Part shown: positions 1-6,357 of the stretch, piece after piece | Numbering within the stretch: position 1 is the stretch's first letter | How the letters are laid out: each line of letters opens with the position of its first letter | Source of the DNA: JBKJZO01 sp046715235 | Lineage (GTDB): Bacteria; Actinomycetota; Actinomycetes; BP-191 | Direction of reading: 5' to 3' | Assembly (NCBI GenBank): GCA_046715235.1 | Contig: JBKJZO010000009.1 | Location: forward strand, 1 to 27,048 | Length of the DNA stretch: 27,048 nt | Notes under the pieces: generated by a model | What the model saw: only the letters and a program-made list of their open reading frames with translations | Told to the model about the DNA's origin: nothing | The model's database searches: none | Program-made: the position numbers and the translations under genes

Positions 1-2
1 GC

Positions 3-389
3 ACCTCGTCAGTCAGCGTGGCGCTCGACCAGACGCAGTTGGCCGTCACCGGCAAGTGGACGAAGGCTGCGCATGCGTCGGCGTACGGCGGCAGCGTGCT
101 CTCGTCGGCTACCCGCGGCGCGGAGGCAACCCAGGCTGTTCGAGGCAGCTCGGTCGACGCGCTCATCATGACGGGGCCGACCGGCGGGATGTTCGACGTG
201 GTCATCAACTCCAAGGTCGTCCGTCGCGTCGACACCTACAGCGCGACGCGGCAGCTCAAGCGCGTGCGGATCGCGTCGTGGCCGGGACCCTCGCCGAGAG
301 TCGTCACGGTGCGGGTCGTCGGCGCACGCAACAGCCGGTCGCGCGGCACCACGGTCGTGCTCGACGGGCTGCTCGCCAACTGGACCTGA
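3..389 (+). CDS. C-terminal end of a secreted beta-sandwich protein (partial)
   Basis: The frame is open from the left edge, so the gene starts outside the window; only about 128 residues are visible. A GTG lies at 18, but there is no ribosome binding site in view, so I treat this as the tail of a longer protein. The sequence alternates short hydrophobic strands with polar turns (for example MFDVVINSKVVRRVD, then VVTVRVVGARNSRSRGTTVV) and ends with VVLDGLLANWT. This resembles the C-terminal beta-sandwich module seen in many actinobacterial secreted hydrolases and cell-wall amidases. That comparison is from memory of the pattern. The enzyme part, if any, is not visible, so no function is assigned. 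It converges on ygfZ with a 13-bp gap. Confidence 0.5.
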   Translation, partial: TSSVSVALDQTQLAVTGKWTKAAHASAYGGSVLSSATRGAEATQAVRGSSVDALIMTGPTGGMFDVVINSKVVRRVDTYSATRQLKRVRIASWPGPSPRVVTVRVVGARNSRSRGTTVVLDGLLANWT

Positions 390-402
390 GCCCCAGCCCC
401 GG

Positions 403-1419
403 TCAGCTGACGTCGATGGTGGCGCTCACGTCGCCGGCCACCAAAGCCGCGTCGTCCGGCGTACTGCGCTTGATCAATGCCAGCGCGACCGGGCCGAGCT
501 CGAAGTGGCGCGCGGACGTGGTGACGAATCCGACCCGCGCGCCGTCCACAGTGACGTCGGCGCCGTGCGGCGGCAGGTCGTTAGTCGACCCGTCGAGGTG
601 CAGCAGGACCAACCGCCGCGGCGGCTTGCCGAGGTTGTGCACCCGCGCGACCGTCTCCTGCCCCCGGTAGCAGCCCTTGTCGAGGTGCACGGCGGAGGCC
701 AGCCAGCCGACCTCGTGCGGGATCGTGCGGTGGTCGGTCTCGAAGCCCAGCCGGGGCCGCCGAGCCTCGACGCGCAGCGCTTCCCAGGCCAGGTGACCCG
801 CCGGCTGCGCGCCGGCGGCCGTCAACGAGCGCCAGACGGTCAGCAGCTGATCGCGGGGAACGACGATGTCGAAGGCGCCGTCAGCCGGCCACGGCGTGCG
901 ACGCGCGTAGCCACCCCATGGAGTCGCGCCGACGGACCACGGCGCCGGATCGACCGCGACGCCGACCGCGTCGAGGACGTCGACGGCCTGCGCGCCCGCG
1001 ACACTCAGCATCATGAAATCGCCGCTGTCGCCGGCGACGTCGACGTCGAGCATGAATCGCATCGAGTCGAGGAAAGCGACGACCGGCGACGCGTCACCCG
1101 GCTCGAGATCAGACCAGGTTGTGCCCCCCACCTCGGCGAGCTGCAGATGGTGCTCGACATGGCCGTGCGGCGACAGGATCAGGGCCTCGGTGCCCGTGCT
1201 ATCAGCGAGTTCGGTCAGGTGCTGCGTGGTCAGGCTGTGCAGCCACGACAGACGGTCGCCGCCGGTGATTCGCACAACGCCGCGGTGGCTGCGGTCGACC
1301 ACGCCCGCGGCCTCGACGAGCGCGCGTTGTTCACCGAAGAAGTCTCCGTAGTGCGCCGCGACCTCGGCATCAGGCCCGGGCAGCGACACACCCGCAGTCT
1401 GCGCGAGCAGCGGGCTCAC
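403..1419 (-). CDS. ygfZ: YgfZ/GcvT-like folate-binding protein
   Basis: About 338 residues. Near the C-terminal third is the YgfZ signature K-G-C-Y-R-G-Q-E (residues 248-255), preceded by a GcvT-like fold (GVVRITGGDRLSWLHSL near residue 50). YgfZ proteins bind tetrahydrofolate and support assembly or repair of certain Fe-S enzymes; the conserved Cys of this motif is needed. The start chosen is the GTG at 1419, which overlaps the stop of the upstream Fur gene (GTGA, 1416-1419). A longer frame from 1446 would run 31 bp into the Fur gene and adds a Gly/Ser/Arg-rich stretch unlike the family. Translational coupling to a Fur-family metal regulator fits a role in iron or Fe-S homeostasis. The family call is secure; the exact Fe-S target is unknown. 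Confidence 0.9.
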   Translation of the reverse strand: MSPLLAQTAGVSLPGPDAEVAAHYGDFFGEQRALVEAAGVVDRSHRGVVRITGGDRLSWLHSLTTQHLTELADSTGTEALILSPHGHVEHHLQLAEVGGTTWSDLEPGDASPVVAFLDSMRFMLDVDVAGDSGDFMMLSVAGAQAVDVLDAVGVAVDPAPWSVGATPWGGYARRTPWPADGAFDIVVPRDQLLTVWRSLTAAGAQPAGHLAWEALRVEARRPRLGFETDHRTIPHEVGWLASAVHLDKGCYRGQETVARVHNLGKPPRRLVLLHLDGSTNDLPPHGADVTVDGARVGFVTTSARHFELGPVALALIKRSTPDDAALVAGDVSATIDVS

Positions 1420-1847
1420 GGCGCGTCCTGAGCCGCCTGCGCACACGACCGGCAGGTGCCGAACACCGCGAGGTGACCGATGTCCGCGACGAACCCCTGC
1501 TCGGCGGCGAGAGCCTCGACGACGACCGCGAACAGTTCTGGTTCGACCTCACCGACCACGTCGCAGCTGCGGCAGACCAGGTGCACGTGGTCGCTCTCGG
1601 ATGCCGCGTGGTAGGTCGGGGCGCCGTGGCCGAGGTGGGTGTGCCGCACGAGCCCGAGGTTCTCGAGCAGCTCGAGAGTGCGGTAGACCGTCGAGATGTT
1701 GACGCCGTTCGCCGTACGCCGGACCGCCGTCATGATCTCGTCGGGAGTCGCGTGGCCGAGTTCGGCGACCGCTTCGAGGACGAGCTGGCGCTGCGGTGTC
1801 AGGCGGTAGCCGCCTGCACGCAGCTGCGTCTGCCACGAACCGGTCAT
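1416..1847 (-). CDS. Fur-family metal- or peroxide-responsive transcriptional regulator
   Basis: 143 residues, the usual Fur length. The N-terminal winged helix contains RLTPQRQLVLEAV (15-27) and the recognition region NISTVYRTLELLENLGLV (50-67). The dimerisation/metal domain has HVHLVCRSCD (87-96) and a second CRSC (132-135), giving two CxxC pairs for a structural Zn site. His80, His87, His89 and His125 are candidate regulatory ligands. The sequence does not tell whether it senses Fe, Zn or peroxide. The ATG at 1847 has no Shine-Dalgarno sequence, but a TACACT -10 box ends six bases upstream, so the mRNA is probably leaderless. The stop overlaps the ygfZ start. A gap of only 25 bp separates it from the sugar transferase gene upstream, so read-through from the EPS gene is possible. 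Confidence 0.93.
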   Translation of the reverse strand: MTGSWQTQLRAGGYRLTPQRQLVLEAVAELGHATPDEIMTAVRRTANGVNISTVYRTLELLENLGLVRHTHLGHGAPTYHAASESDHVHLVCRSCDVVGEVEPELFAVVVEALAAEQGFVADIGHLAVFGTCRSCAQAAQDAP

Positions 1848-1853
1848 AACTCG

Positions 1854-1859
1854 AGTGTA
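1854..1859 (-). promoter_or_regulatory. Candidate -10 box (TACACT) for leaderless fur transcript
   Basis: On the minus strand TACACT matches the actinobacterial TAnnnT -10 pattern. It ends six bases before the fur ATG (1847), so transcription would begin at or next to the start codon. No convincing -35 hexamer is visible, which is common for such promoters, and no Shine-Dalgarno sequence is present. Confidence 0.45.
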
Positions 1860-1872
1860 GGCGGCGGTTTGT

Positions 1873-3342
1873 TCAGTAGGCGCCGCGGCCCTGCAGCACG
1901 GCGAACGCCGTCCGCCACAGGATCAGGAAGTCGAACGGGATCGACCAGTTCTCGACGTAGTACAGATCCAGCCTGACCGTCTCTTCCCAGTCGAGGTCGG
2001 AGCGTCCGCTGATCTGCCAGAGGCCGGTGATGCCAGGCTTGACGAGCAACCGGCGCCGTACGTCGTCGCCGTACCGCGCCGCTTCTGTCGGCAGCGGGGG
2101 GCGCGGGCCGACCAGTGACATCTCGCCGCGCAGCACGTTGAACAACTGCGGCAGCTCGTCGAGGGAAAACTTGCGCAGGAAACGTCCTTCGCGGGTGATG
2201 CGCGGGTCGGATTTCATCTTGAAGAGCAAGCCGTCGGAGTTCTCGTTCTTCTCACGGAGCTGATCGAGCATCCGCTCCGCGTCCGCGCGCATCGTGCGGA
2301 ACTTGAAGACGGTGAACTCCTTGCCGCCGCGCCCGACCCTAGTCTGCTTGAACAATGCAGGGCCCTTGCTCGTCGACCGGATGACGAGGGTCACCGCGAT
2401 CAGGACCGGCGAGAAGACGAGCACCAACAGCAGCGCCATCGTGCGGTCGAACAGCCCCTTGAGCACCCGCCGCGCGCCCGTGAGTTGCGGCTCCTCGACG
2501 TACAGCAGAGGCAGTCCGGCAACCGGCCGGATGTGAATGCGCGGACCGGCGATGTCGGTGAGCTGCGGCGCGACCACGAGGTCGACGCCGGTGCTCTCGA
2601 TCTCCCACGACAGCCGACGCAGAGTTCCCGCTGTCACACCGGGTGAAGCGGCGACGGCGACTGTGTCGACCTCCAGGGCATGCACCGCGGCCAGTACGTC
2701 AGGTAGCCCGCCCATGACCGGCACGACCTCACCGCCGACCATCAACGTGTCGGTGTTGCCGGTGACGCAGGCGCCAACGATGACAAGCCCGGCGCCCGGT
2801 TCCCGGCGCACCCGCCGGATGAGTTCTTCGACCTGCTGCCGGTTGCCGACGGCGAGGACGCGGTGGCACAACTCGCCCCGGCGGCGTGCCCGGTAGACGA
2901 CCTTGCGGGCGAGGTGCCGGAAGGCCAGCGTCAGAAAGGTCGCGAGCGGCAGCGCGATTCCAACGTATCCGCGGGCCAGCTCCAGCTTGGTGGCGTAGGC
3001 GATCGTCGCGACGACCGCCGTGAAGCGGATCGCGGCGTTGAAGACGCGCTTGTACTCCTCGCTGCCACTACCGAGGAAACGTGACTCGTACGCGCGGCCG
3101 GTCGCCATCAGCACGACCCAGGCGGGCGCGAATGTGGCGGTGATCCACTGGTAGGACACACCGCCGACCGCAGCGGAAGGGCTCTCGGCGAATCGGGTGC
3201 GGAGGGCTACGAAGGCGGCGATTGTGACGGCGAGCGCATCGACAACGACGAGCAGGGTGGCGTAGCCCGTCTCCCAGGTCGGCCGTTCGACCCGGGCGGG
3301 TTCCGCGTGACGAGCCCCCGCATGCTCGACGTCGAGTGCCAC
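1873..3342 (-). CDS. Exopolysaccharide initiating polyprenyl-phosphate sugar phosphotransferase (WbaP/CpsE type)
   Basis: 489 residues. The enzyme transfers a sugar-1-phosphate from a UDP-sugar to undecaprenyl phosphate at the inner membrane face, the first step of EPS repeat-unit assembly. Four hydrophobic segments lie at about 27-48, 66-82, 104-121 and 127-143. A cytoplasmic Rossmann-like CoA_binding_3 domain (about 160-270) follows, then a further membrane segment (297-321) and the catalytic bacterial sugar transferase domain (about 292-489). Visible motifs are KGLFDR, KFRTM (347-351), the core SLDELPQLFNVLRGEMSLVG (393-412) with the catalytic Asp-Glu, and KPGITGLWQISGR (435-447). The start is a GTG with a weak ribosome binding site and is uncertain. 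It is transcribed toward fur, downstream of a hairpin. Sugar specificity cannot be read from sequence. Confidence 0.93.
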   Translation of the reverse strand: MALDVEHAGARHAEPARVERPTWETGYATLLVVVDALAVTIAAFVALRTRFAESPSAAVGGVSYQWITATFAPAWVVLMATGRAYESRFLGSGSEEYKRVFNAAIRFTAVVATIAYATKLELARGYVGIALPLATFLTLAFRHLARKVVYRARRRGELCHRVLAVGNRQQVEELIRRVRREPGAGLVIVGACVTGNTDTLMVGGEVVPVMGGLPDVLAAVHALEVDTVAVAASPGVTAGTLRRLSWEIESTGVDLVVAPQLTDIAGPRIHIRPVAGLPLLYVEEPQLTGARRVLKGLFDRTMALLLVLVFSPVLIAVTLVIRSTSKGPALFKQTRVGRGGKEFTVFKFRTMRADAERMLDQLREKNENSDGLLFKMKSDPRITREGRFLRKFSLDELPQLFNVLRGEMSLVGPRPPLPTEAARYGDDVRRRLLVKPGITGLWQISGRSDLDWEETVRLDLYYVENWSIPFDFLILWRTAFAVLQGRGAY

Positions 3343-3431
3343 CGCTACCGCTTTCTGCTTAACCCGTGCTCAAACAGGACCGCAGCGCAGTCCCTTGTGT
3401 ATGTCGGCAGAAAGCCGCCCAGCATGAGAGA

Positions 3432-3461
3432 CGCCCGGCGCCGCGTGTGCGGGGCCGGGCG
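3432..3461 (-). terminator. Strong GC hairpin downstream of the small secreted protein gene
   Basis: Two 13-base arms (3432-3444 and 3449-3461) pair with a single mismatch around a GTGT loop. It lies 22 bp beyond the stop of the gene at 3484-3816 and before the start of the sugar transferase gene, where an intrinsic terminator would be expected. A clear T-tract is missing on the minus strand, so this would be an I-shaped, actinobacterial-type terminator, or a read-through attenuator. Confidence 0.55.
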
Positions 3462-3483
3462 CATCGAAGTGCTGGGTGGAGCG

Positions 3484-3816
3484 TTACTCGGCAAACGCGC
3501 CGGCGTACGCAAGCTCGGCGCGCAGGGCGACGCGCAGGGCGACGTCCGGGATCGTGATGGCACGAGCGGGCGTACGACGCACCGCGCCGGTGCGCAGGAT
3601 GAACGAGACGGCGGCGACGGCGAGGACCGCCAGCAGGCCGAGTATCAACCCGGCAACGCTGCCGACAGACGAGGTCGCGGTGGCGACGGAGGCGGTGGAC
3701 ACGGACGGGACGGCGACCGGCGCGGCGGCGGATGCCTGTACCGATGCCATCAGCACGGTTCCGACCGACAGCAAAGAGACAGCCGTGGCGGCGAGCACTG
3801 CGTGACGAACGCGCAT
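3484..3816 (-). CDS. Small exported or membrane-anchored protein of unknown function
   Basis: 110 residues. The ATG at 3816 has a good ribosome binding site (GGGAGGA, complement of 3821-3827) and opens a signal peptide (MRVRHAVLAATAVSLLSVGT, likely cut near residues 30-33 after ASAAA). A Ser/Thr/Ala/Val-rich linker follows (33-53). Next come a strong membrane segment at about 54-74 and basic residues (RTGAVRR, 75-81), then a 29-residue tail ending in AYAGAFAE. The layout recalls a cell-surface anchor, but there is no LPxTG motif and I do not recognise the family. It sits between the initiating sugar transferase and the EPS promoter region, so a surface role is a fair guess. A start five codons upstream (3831) is possible but would place the ribosome binding site inside the gene. 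Confidence 0.7.
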   Translation of the reverse strand: MRVRHAVLAATAVSLLSVGTVLMASVQASAAAPVAVPSVSTASVATATSSVGSVAGLILGLLAVLAVAAVSFILRTGAVRRTPARAITIPDVALRVALRAELAYAGAFAE

Positions 3817-4140
3817 TGTTTCCTCCCTCATCGCCCGCCGTTGCCGGTCGAGCGACCCTCCCTGTGTGCCCTTGCCCTAACTGGATCGGGTGGGCGGAAG
3901 GCCGTCTGGACGACCAAGGCCACACTTAGCCCCAGGATCACTCTCAGTGACTAGACGCTCCTGTTTTCGGGGTTAGTGGGCCTCCCCCGAATGGAGTAGC
4001 CGGGCCGCCGGAGCCAACAACGGCGCCACAACTGAGCGCACCCGCCGCGCAACAACTCGCACCGCCGACCCACGTTTCCCCACCCGTCTTTCGGCCGTTG
4101 CCAGCGCTACTTGAGGTGATCACCTGCGGCGGATAGTGCG

Positions 4141-4170
4141 TTGTCAGTGGCGGGCAGGGCGTCGTACCGT
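4141..4170 (+). promoter_or_regulatory. Candidate promoter of the GH5-led EPS operon
   Basis: TTGTCA (4141-4146) matches the -35 consensus in five of six positions. An 18-base spacer separates it from TACCGT (4165-4170), which fits TAnnnT. Transcription would begin near 4177-4181, leaving a leader of about 340 bases before the GH5 start at 4517. It is the best promoter-like pair I found in this region. Confidence 0.5.
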
Positions 4171-4180
4171 GACTGCACAC

Positions 4181-4241
4181 GTGAGAGGAGGTGGTCCGCT
4201 TAATGCATGATCAACGGACTCGTGAGGTGGCTGTCCGCTAG
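4181..4241 (+). other. Leader mini-ORFs with strong Shine-Dalgarno and imperfect direct repeat
   Basis: A possible leaderless GTG at 4181 encodes nine residues (MRGGGPLNA) ending at 4210. Its own codons contain AGGAGGTG (4186-4193), a near-perfect Shine-Dalgarno sequence. That sequence could serve the ATG at 4203 (12 residues, MHDQRTREVAVR, stop 4239-4241) or the ATG at 4207. The segments GAGGTGGTCCGCT and GAGGTGGCTGTCCGCT form an imperfect direct repeat across the element. The layout suggests a translated leader that could control the downstream operon, but no regulatory peptide family is recognised. Confidence 0.3.
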
Positions 4242-4516
4242 CCGCCGGTCGAAGATGTCCGGTTCTCACCGGCGCCTCCCGGCGTACGGCGCAGACCACG
4301 ACAGACACCGACACCCCGGGCGCCGGCACTCGTCCCGCCGGCCCAGCGCGAGCGACCTCGGTCTTCGCGGTGGAAGTGCCCGGGGTTGTCTGTTGTCCGG
4401 GTCGCCGCGTTGGGCACCGTTGCCGCCGAGTTGCCGCCCGGTTGTGCCTTAGTTGTGGCTTCTCCCCCGATCTTCCCTATGTCAGCCCGGTGGTCGGGCC
4501 GAGGGGAGCACGGGCA

Positions 4517-5695
4517 ATGCGAGTCGCGACGACGCTGGCGAGCAAGGTCGTCGCCGCGCTCGTATGCGCCGTCGTCGCCACGAGTCTGCAAGTGGTCCCC
4601 GCGTCAGCCGCAGGGGCCACCCCCCAGCGCGCCGTGAGAACCGATGCACTCCGCCTCCGGGTCACCAGCGAGATAGACGAATGGGCCGCGTGGTTGCGCA
4701 CGAACAAGGTCAAGGGGTACGTCGGCGAGGTCGGCTGGCCGAGCGACGACCCGCGCTGGAACACCCTCGCCAACAGCTGGTTCAACCGGGCGGATGCAGC
4801 GGGCGTCGCAGTGACCACGTGGGTTGCCGGCGAGTGGGCCGCGAGCCACCAAATGGTGGGCTACGTCCGGAGTTCTGAGGCCACGCTGCATCTCGACAGT
4901 GCTCGCGCGAACGCGCTCGTCGCCGAAGGGCACTACGCCCAGGGCGGGCAGCTCCGGGGAGTCAACGTGACCGGCCCAGAGATGGGTTCCGCAGCGGTAG
5001 AGCCGACCAGCACCTTCTCGAACATCAACTTCGGTGCCCTGGAGCAGACCTACCACTACGACTCGCTGGACTCCTACCGGTACCTGGCCAGTCGCGGGGT
5101 GCGCCTGGTCAGAGTGCCCTTCCGATGGGAGCGCGTACAGCGCAAGCCGTTCGGGCCACTGGACTCGGACGAGATGGGTCGTCTGCGCGACACCGTCCAC
5201 GCCGCGCACGCCGCCGGTCTCAAAGTGGTGATCGACCTGCATAACTTCGCGGGCTACTACCTGCACGACCCCGCAACCGGACGCGGCGTACGGCGATCGA
5301 TCGGCTCGCGGGAACTTCCCGTCACGGCCTTCACCGACGTCTGGACCAAGCTCGCCGGCTACTTTGCCGGCGACGCCTCCGTCTACGCGTTCGGCCTGAT
5401 GAACGAGCCGGTCGGGATGGCCGCTCGCGGCACGACGAGCGCCGCGCGAGTCTGGGAGCAGGCGAGTCAGCAGGCTGTCAACGTGATCCGCGCTCGTGGC
5501 GACAAGCGGACGATCATGGTCCCCGGCTACCAGTGGTCCAACCTGCACGCCTGGGCGAGCAACCACCCGGTCAGCTGGATCAAGGACCCGGCGAAGAACT
5601 TCCGGTACGAGGCGCACCAGTACTTCGACGCCAACCGCGGCGGCGTCTACGCCAGCTACGACCAGGAAGTCGCGGCGGTCGTCGCTGCCGGATAG
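4517..5695 (+). CDS. Secreted GH5-type glycoside hydrolase, apparently circularly permuted
   Basis: 392 residues from the ATG at 4517 (GAGGGGA at 4501-4507 as ribosome binding site). A signal peptide covers about 1-32 (cleavage near PASAA). All GH5 active-site elements can be placed, but in rotated order. First come a GEVGWP strand (70-75, putative nucleophile Glu71) and the TTWVAGEW strand (Trp102). Then follow the usual first strands: RGVNVTGPEMG (147-157), VRLVRVPFRW (195-204, conserved Arg199), VVIDLHN (237-243, His242), FGLMNEP (292-298, acid/base Glu297), MVPGYQW (334-340) and YEAHQYFD (364-371, His367/Tyr369). The gene ends soon after, where a normal GH5 would continue to its nucleophile. 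It probably trims or releases the EPS made by this locus at the cell surface; the substrate is unknown. Next gene: an acetyltransferase 29 bp downstream. Confidence 0.82.
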   Translation: MRVATTLASKVVAALVCAVVATSLQVVPASAAGATPQRAVRTDALRLRVTSEIDEWAAWLRTNKVKGYVGEVGWPSDDPRWNTLANSWFNRADAAGVAVTTWVAGEWAASHQMVGYVRSSEATLHLDSARANALVAEGHYAQGGQLRGVNVTGPEMGSAAVEPTSTFSNINFGALEQTYHYDSLDSYRYLASRGVRLVRVPFRWERVQRKPFGPLDSDEMGRLRDTVHAAHAAGLKVVIDLHNFAGYYLHDPATGRGVRRSIGSRELPVTAFTDVWTKLAGYFAGDASVYAFGLMNEPVGMAARGTTSAARVWEQASQQAVNVIRARGDKRTIMVPGYQWSNLHAWASNHPVSWIKDPAKNFRYEAHQYFDANRGGVYASYDQEVAAVVAAG

Positions 5696-5724
5696 CGCGA
5701 CTACTCATGGGATAGCGTCCAAAC

Positions 5725-6312
5725 ATGGCGACCGGCCGGCAGCTGCGACGTCTCGTGCCCCCCTCCCTTCGGCGCGCAGGGCGGGCCCACCTGCCCCCGG
5801 CCGAATGGTGGATGCGCGCACTCACACTGCATCAGCCGTTAATGGCCCTGCGGATCCGCGCGTTCCAGTCCTTCGGCGTGCAGGTCGAGGACAGGGCAAC
5901 GACCACGGTGATGGGCGGTACCGAGGTCTACGCGCCGGCTCGCCTCCGGATCGGCGCAAACACGGTGATCGGCCGATGGTGCCTGCTGGATGCGCGCGGC
6001 GGGATCACGATCGGTCGCAACGTCAATATGTCGAGCTACACGCGTCTGATGACGGCCAAGCACGACATCGACGAACCCGACTTCCCGGCGGAGTACGCAC
6101 CGATCGTCATCGAGGACCGGGCGTGGCTCGCTCTGGGTGTGACAGTCATTGACGGCGTGACCATCGGGGAGGGCGCGGTGGTCTGCGCCGGCGCCGTCGT
6201 CACACGCGACGTACCGCCGTACACCGTCGTCGGCGGGGTGCCGGCCAAACACATCCGCGACCGGCCACGGCCTCAGGACTACACGATCGATTTCCGGCCG
6301 AACTGGATCTAG
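5725..6312 (+). CDS. Hexapeptide-repeat (left-handed beta-helix) acetyltransferase
   Basis: 195 residues. From about residue 62 to 175 the sequence shows hexapeptide repeats (RIGANTVIGRWC, ITIGRNVNMS, VIDGVTIGEGAVVCAGAVVTRDV) and the closing VVGGVPAKHI. His113 in AKHDIDEPDF is the likely catalytic His. The family (WcaF/NodL/CysE-like) moves an acetyl group from acetyl-CoA to a sugar hydroxyl in the cytoplasm. Between an EPS hydrolase and a DUF4012 gene, its likely job is O-acetylation of the EPS repeat unit or its lipid-linked precursor. The ATG at 5725 has only a weak ribosome binding site (GGGAT), so translation may depend on coupling to the gene upstream. Acceptor sugar unknown. Confidence 0.88.
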   Translation: MATGRQLRRLVPPSLRRAGRAHLPPAEWWMRALTLHQPLMALRIRAFQSFGVQVEDRATTTVMGGTEVYAPARLRIGANTVIGRWCLLDARGGITIGRNVNMSSYTRLMTAKHDIDEPDFPAEYAPIVIEDRAWLALGVTVIDGVTIGEGAVVCAGAVVTRDVPPYTVVGGVPAKHIRDRPRPQDYTIDFRPNWI

Positions 6313-6357
6313 CGCGCCGACGCTCAGGTACGCCGCACGCGTGCCGATCTCCAATGA

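Larger units (their letters stand above)
3817..4516. other. 700-bp gene-poor divergent control region
   Basis: No convincing protein gene lies here. It separates the minus-strand small secreted protein gene from the plus-strand EPS run. From left to right I see: a dyad TCACT-CTC-AGTGA (3938-3950); a stem-loop with 7-base arms TTCGGGG (3966-3972) and CCCCGAA (3985-3991); a sigma70-like promoter at 4141-4170; mini-ORFs behind a very strong Shine-Dalgarno sequence (4181-4241); and a roughly 270-base GC-rich leader with several short hairpins (for example CCGGTTCTCACCGG at about 4259-4272). An 81-codon open frame from 4207 is Arg/His-rich and does not look like a protein. I searched by eye for c-di-GMP, c-di-AMP, TPP and cobalamin riboswitch core motifs and saw none. 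Confidence 0.5.

Noticed and set aside
505..1431. Long plus-strand open frame opposite ygfZ
   Set aside because: It is a GC-rich antisense shadow: Arg/Asp/Val-rich, no domain signal, and ygfZ on the other strand is unmistakable.
3317..4000. Several open frames opposite the small secreted protein gene
   Set aside because: They are Arg/Gly-rich shadows; the minus-strand frame has a proper signal peptide, ribosome binding site and downstream hairpin.
4207..4452. 81-codon plus-strand frame in the EPS leader region
   Set aside because: The translation is Arg/His/Ser/Pro-rich without hydrophobic core or motif. Only the first codons near the strong Shine-Dalgarno sequence may be translated.
5670..5724. 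Possible frameshift or truncation at the end of the GH5 gene
   Set aside because: No continuation of a GH5 barrel is found in any phase downstream, and the missing nucleophile and last strand are present at the N-terminus, so permutation explains the ending better.
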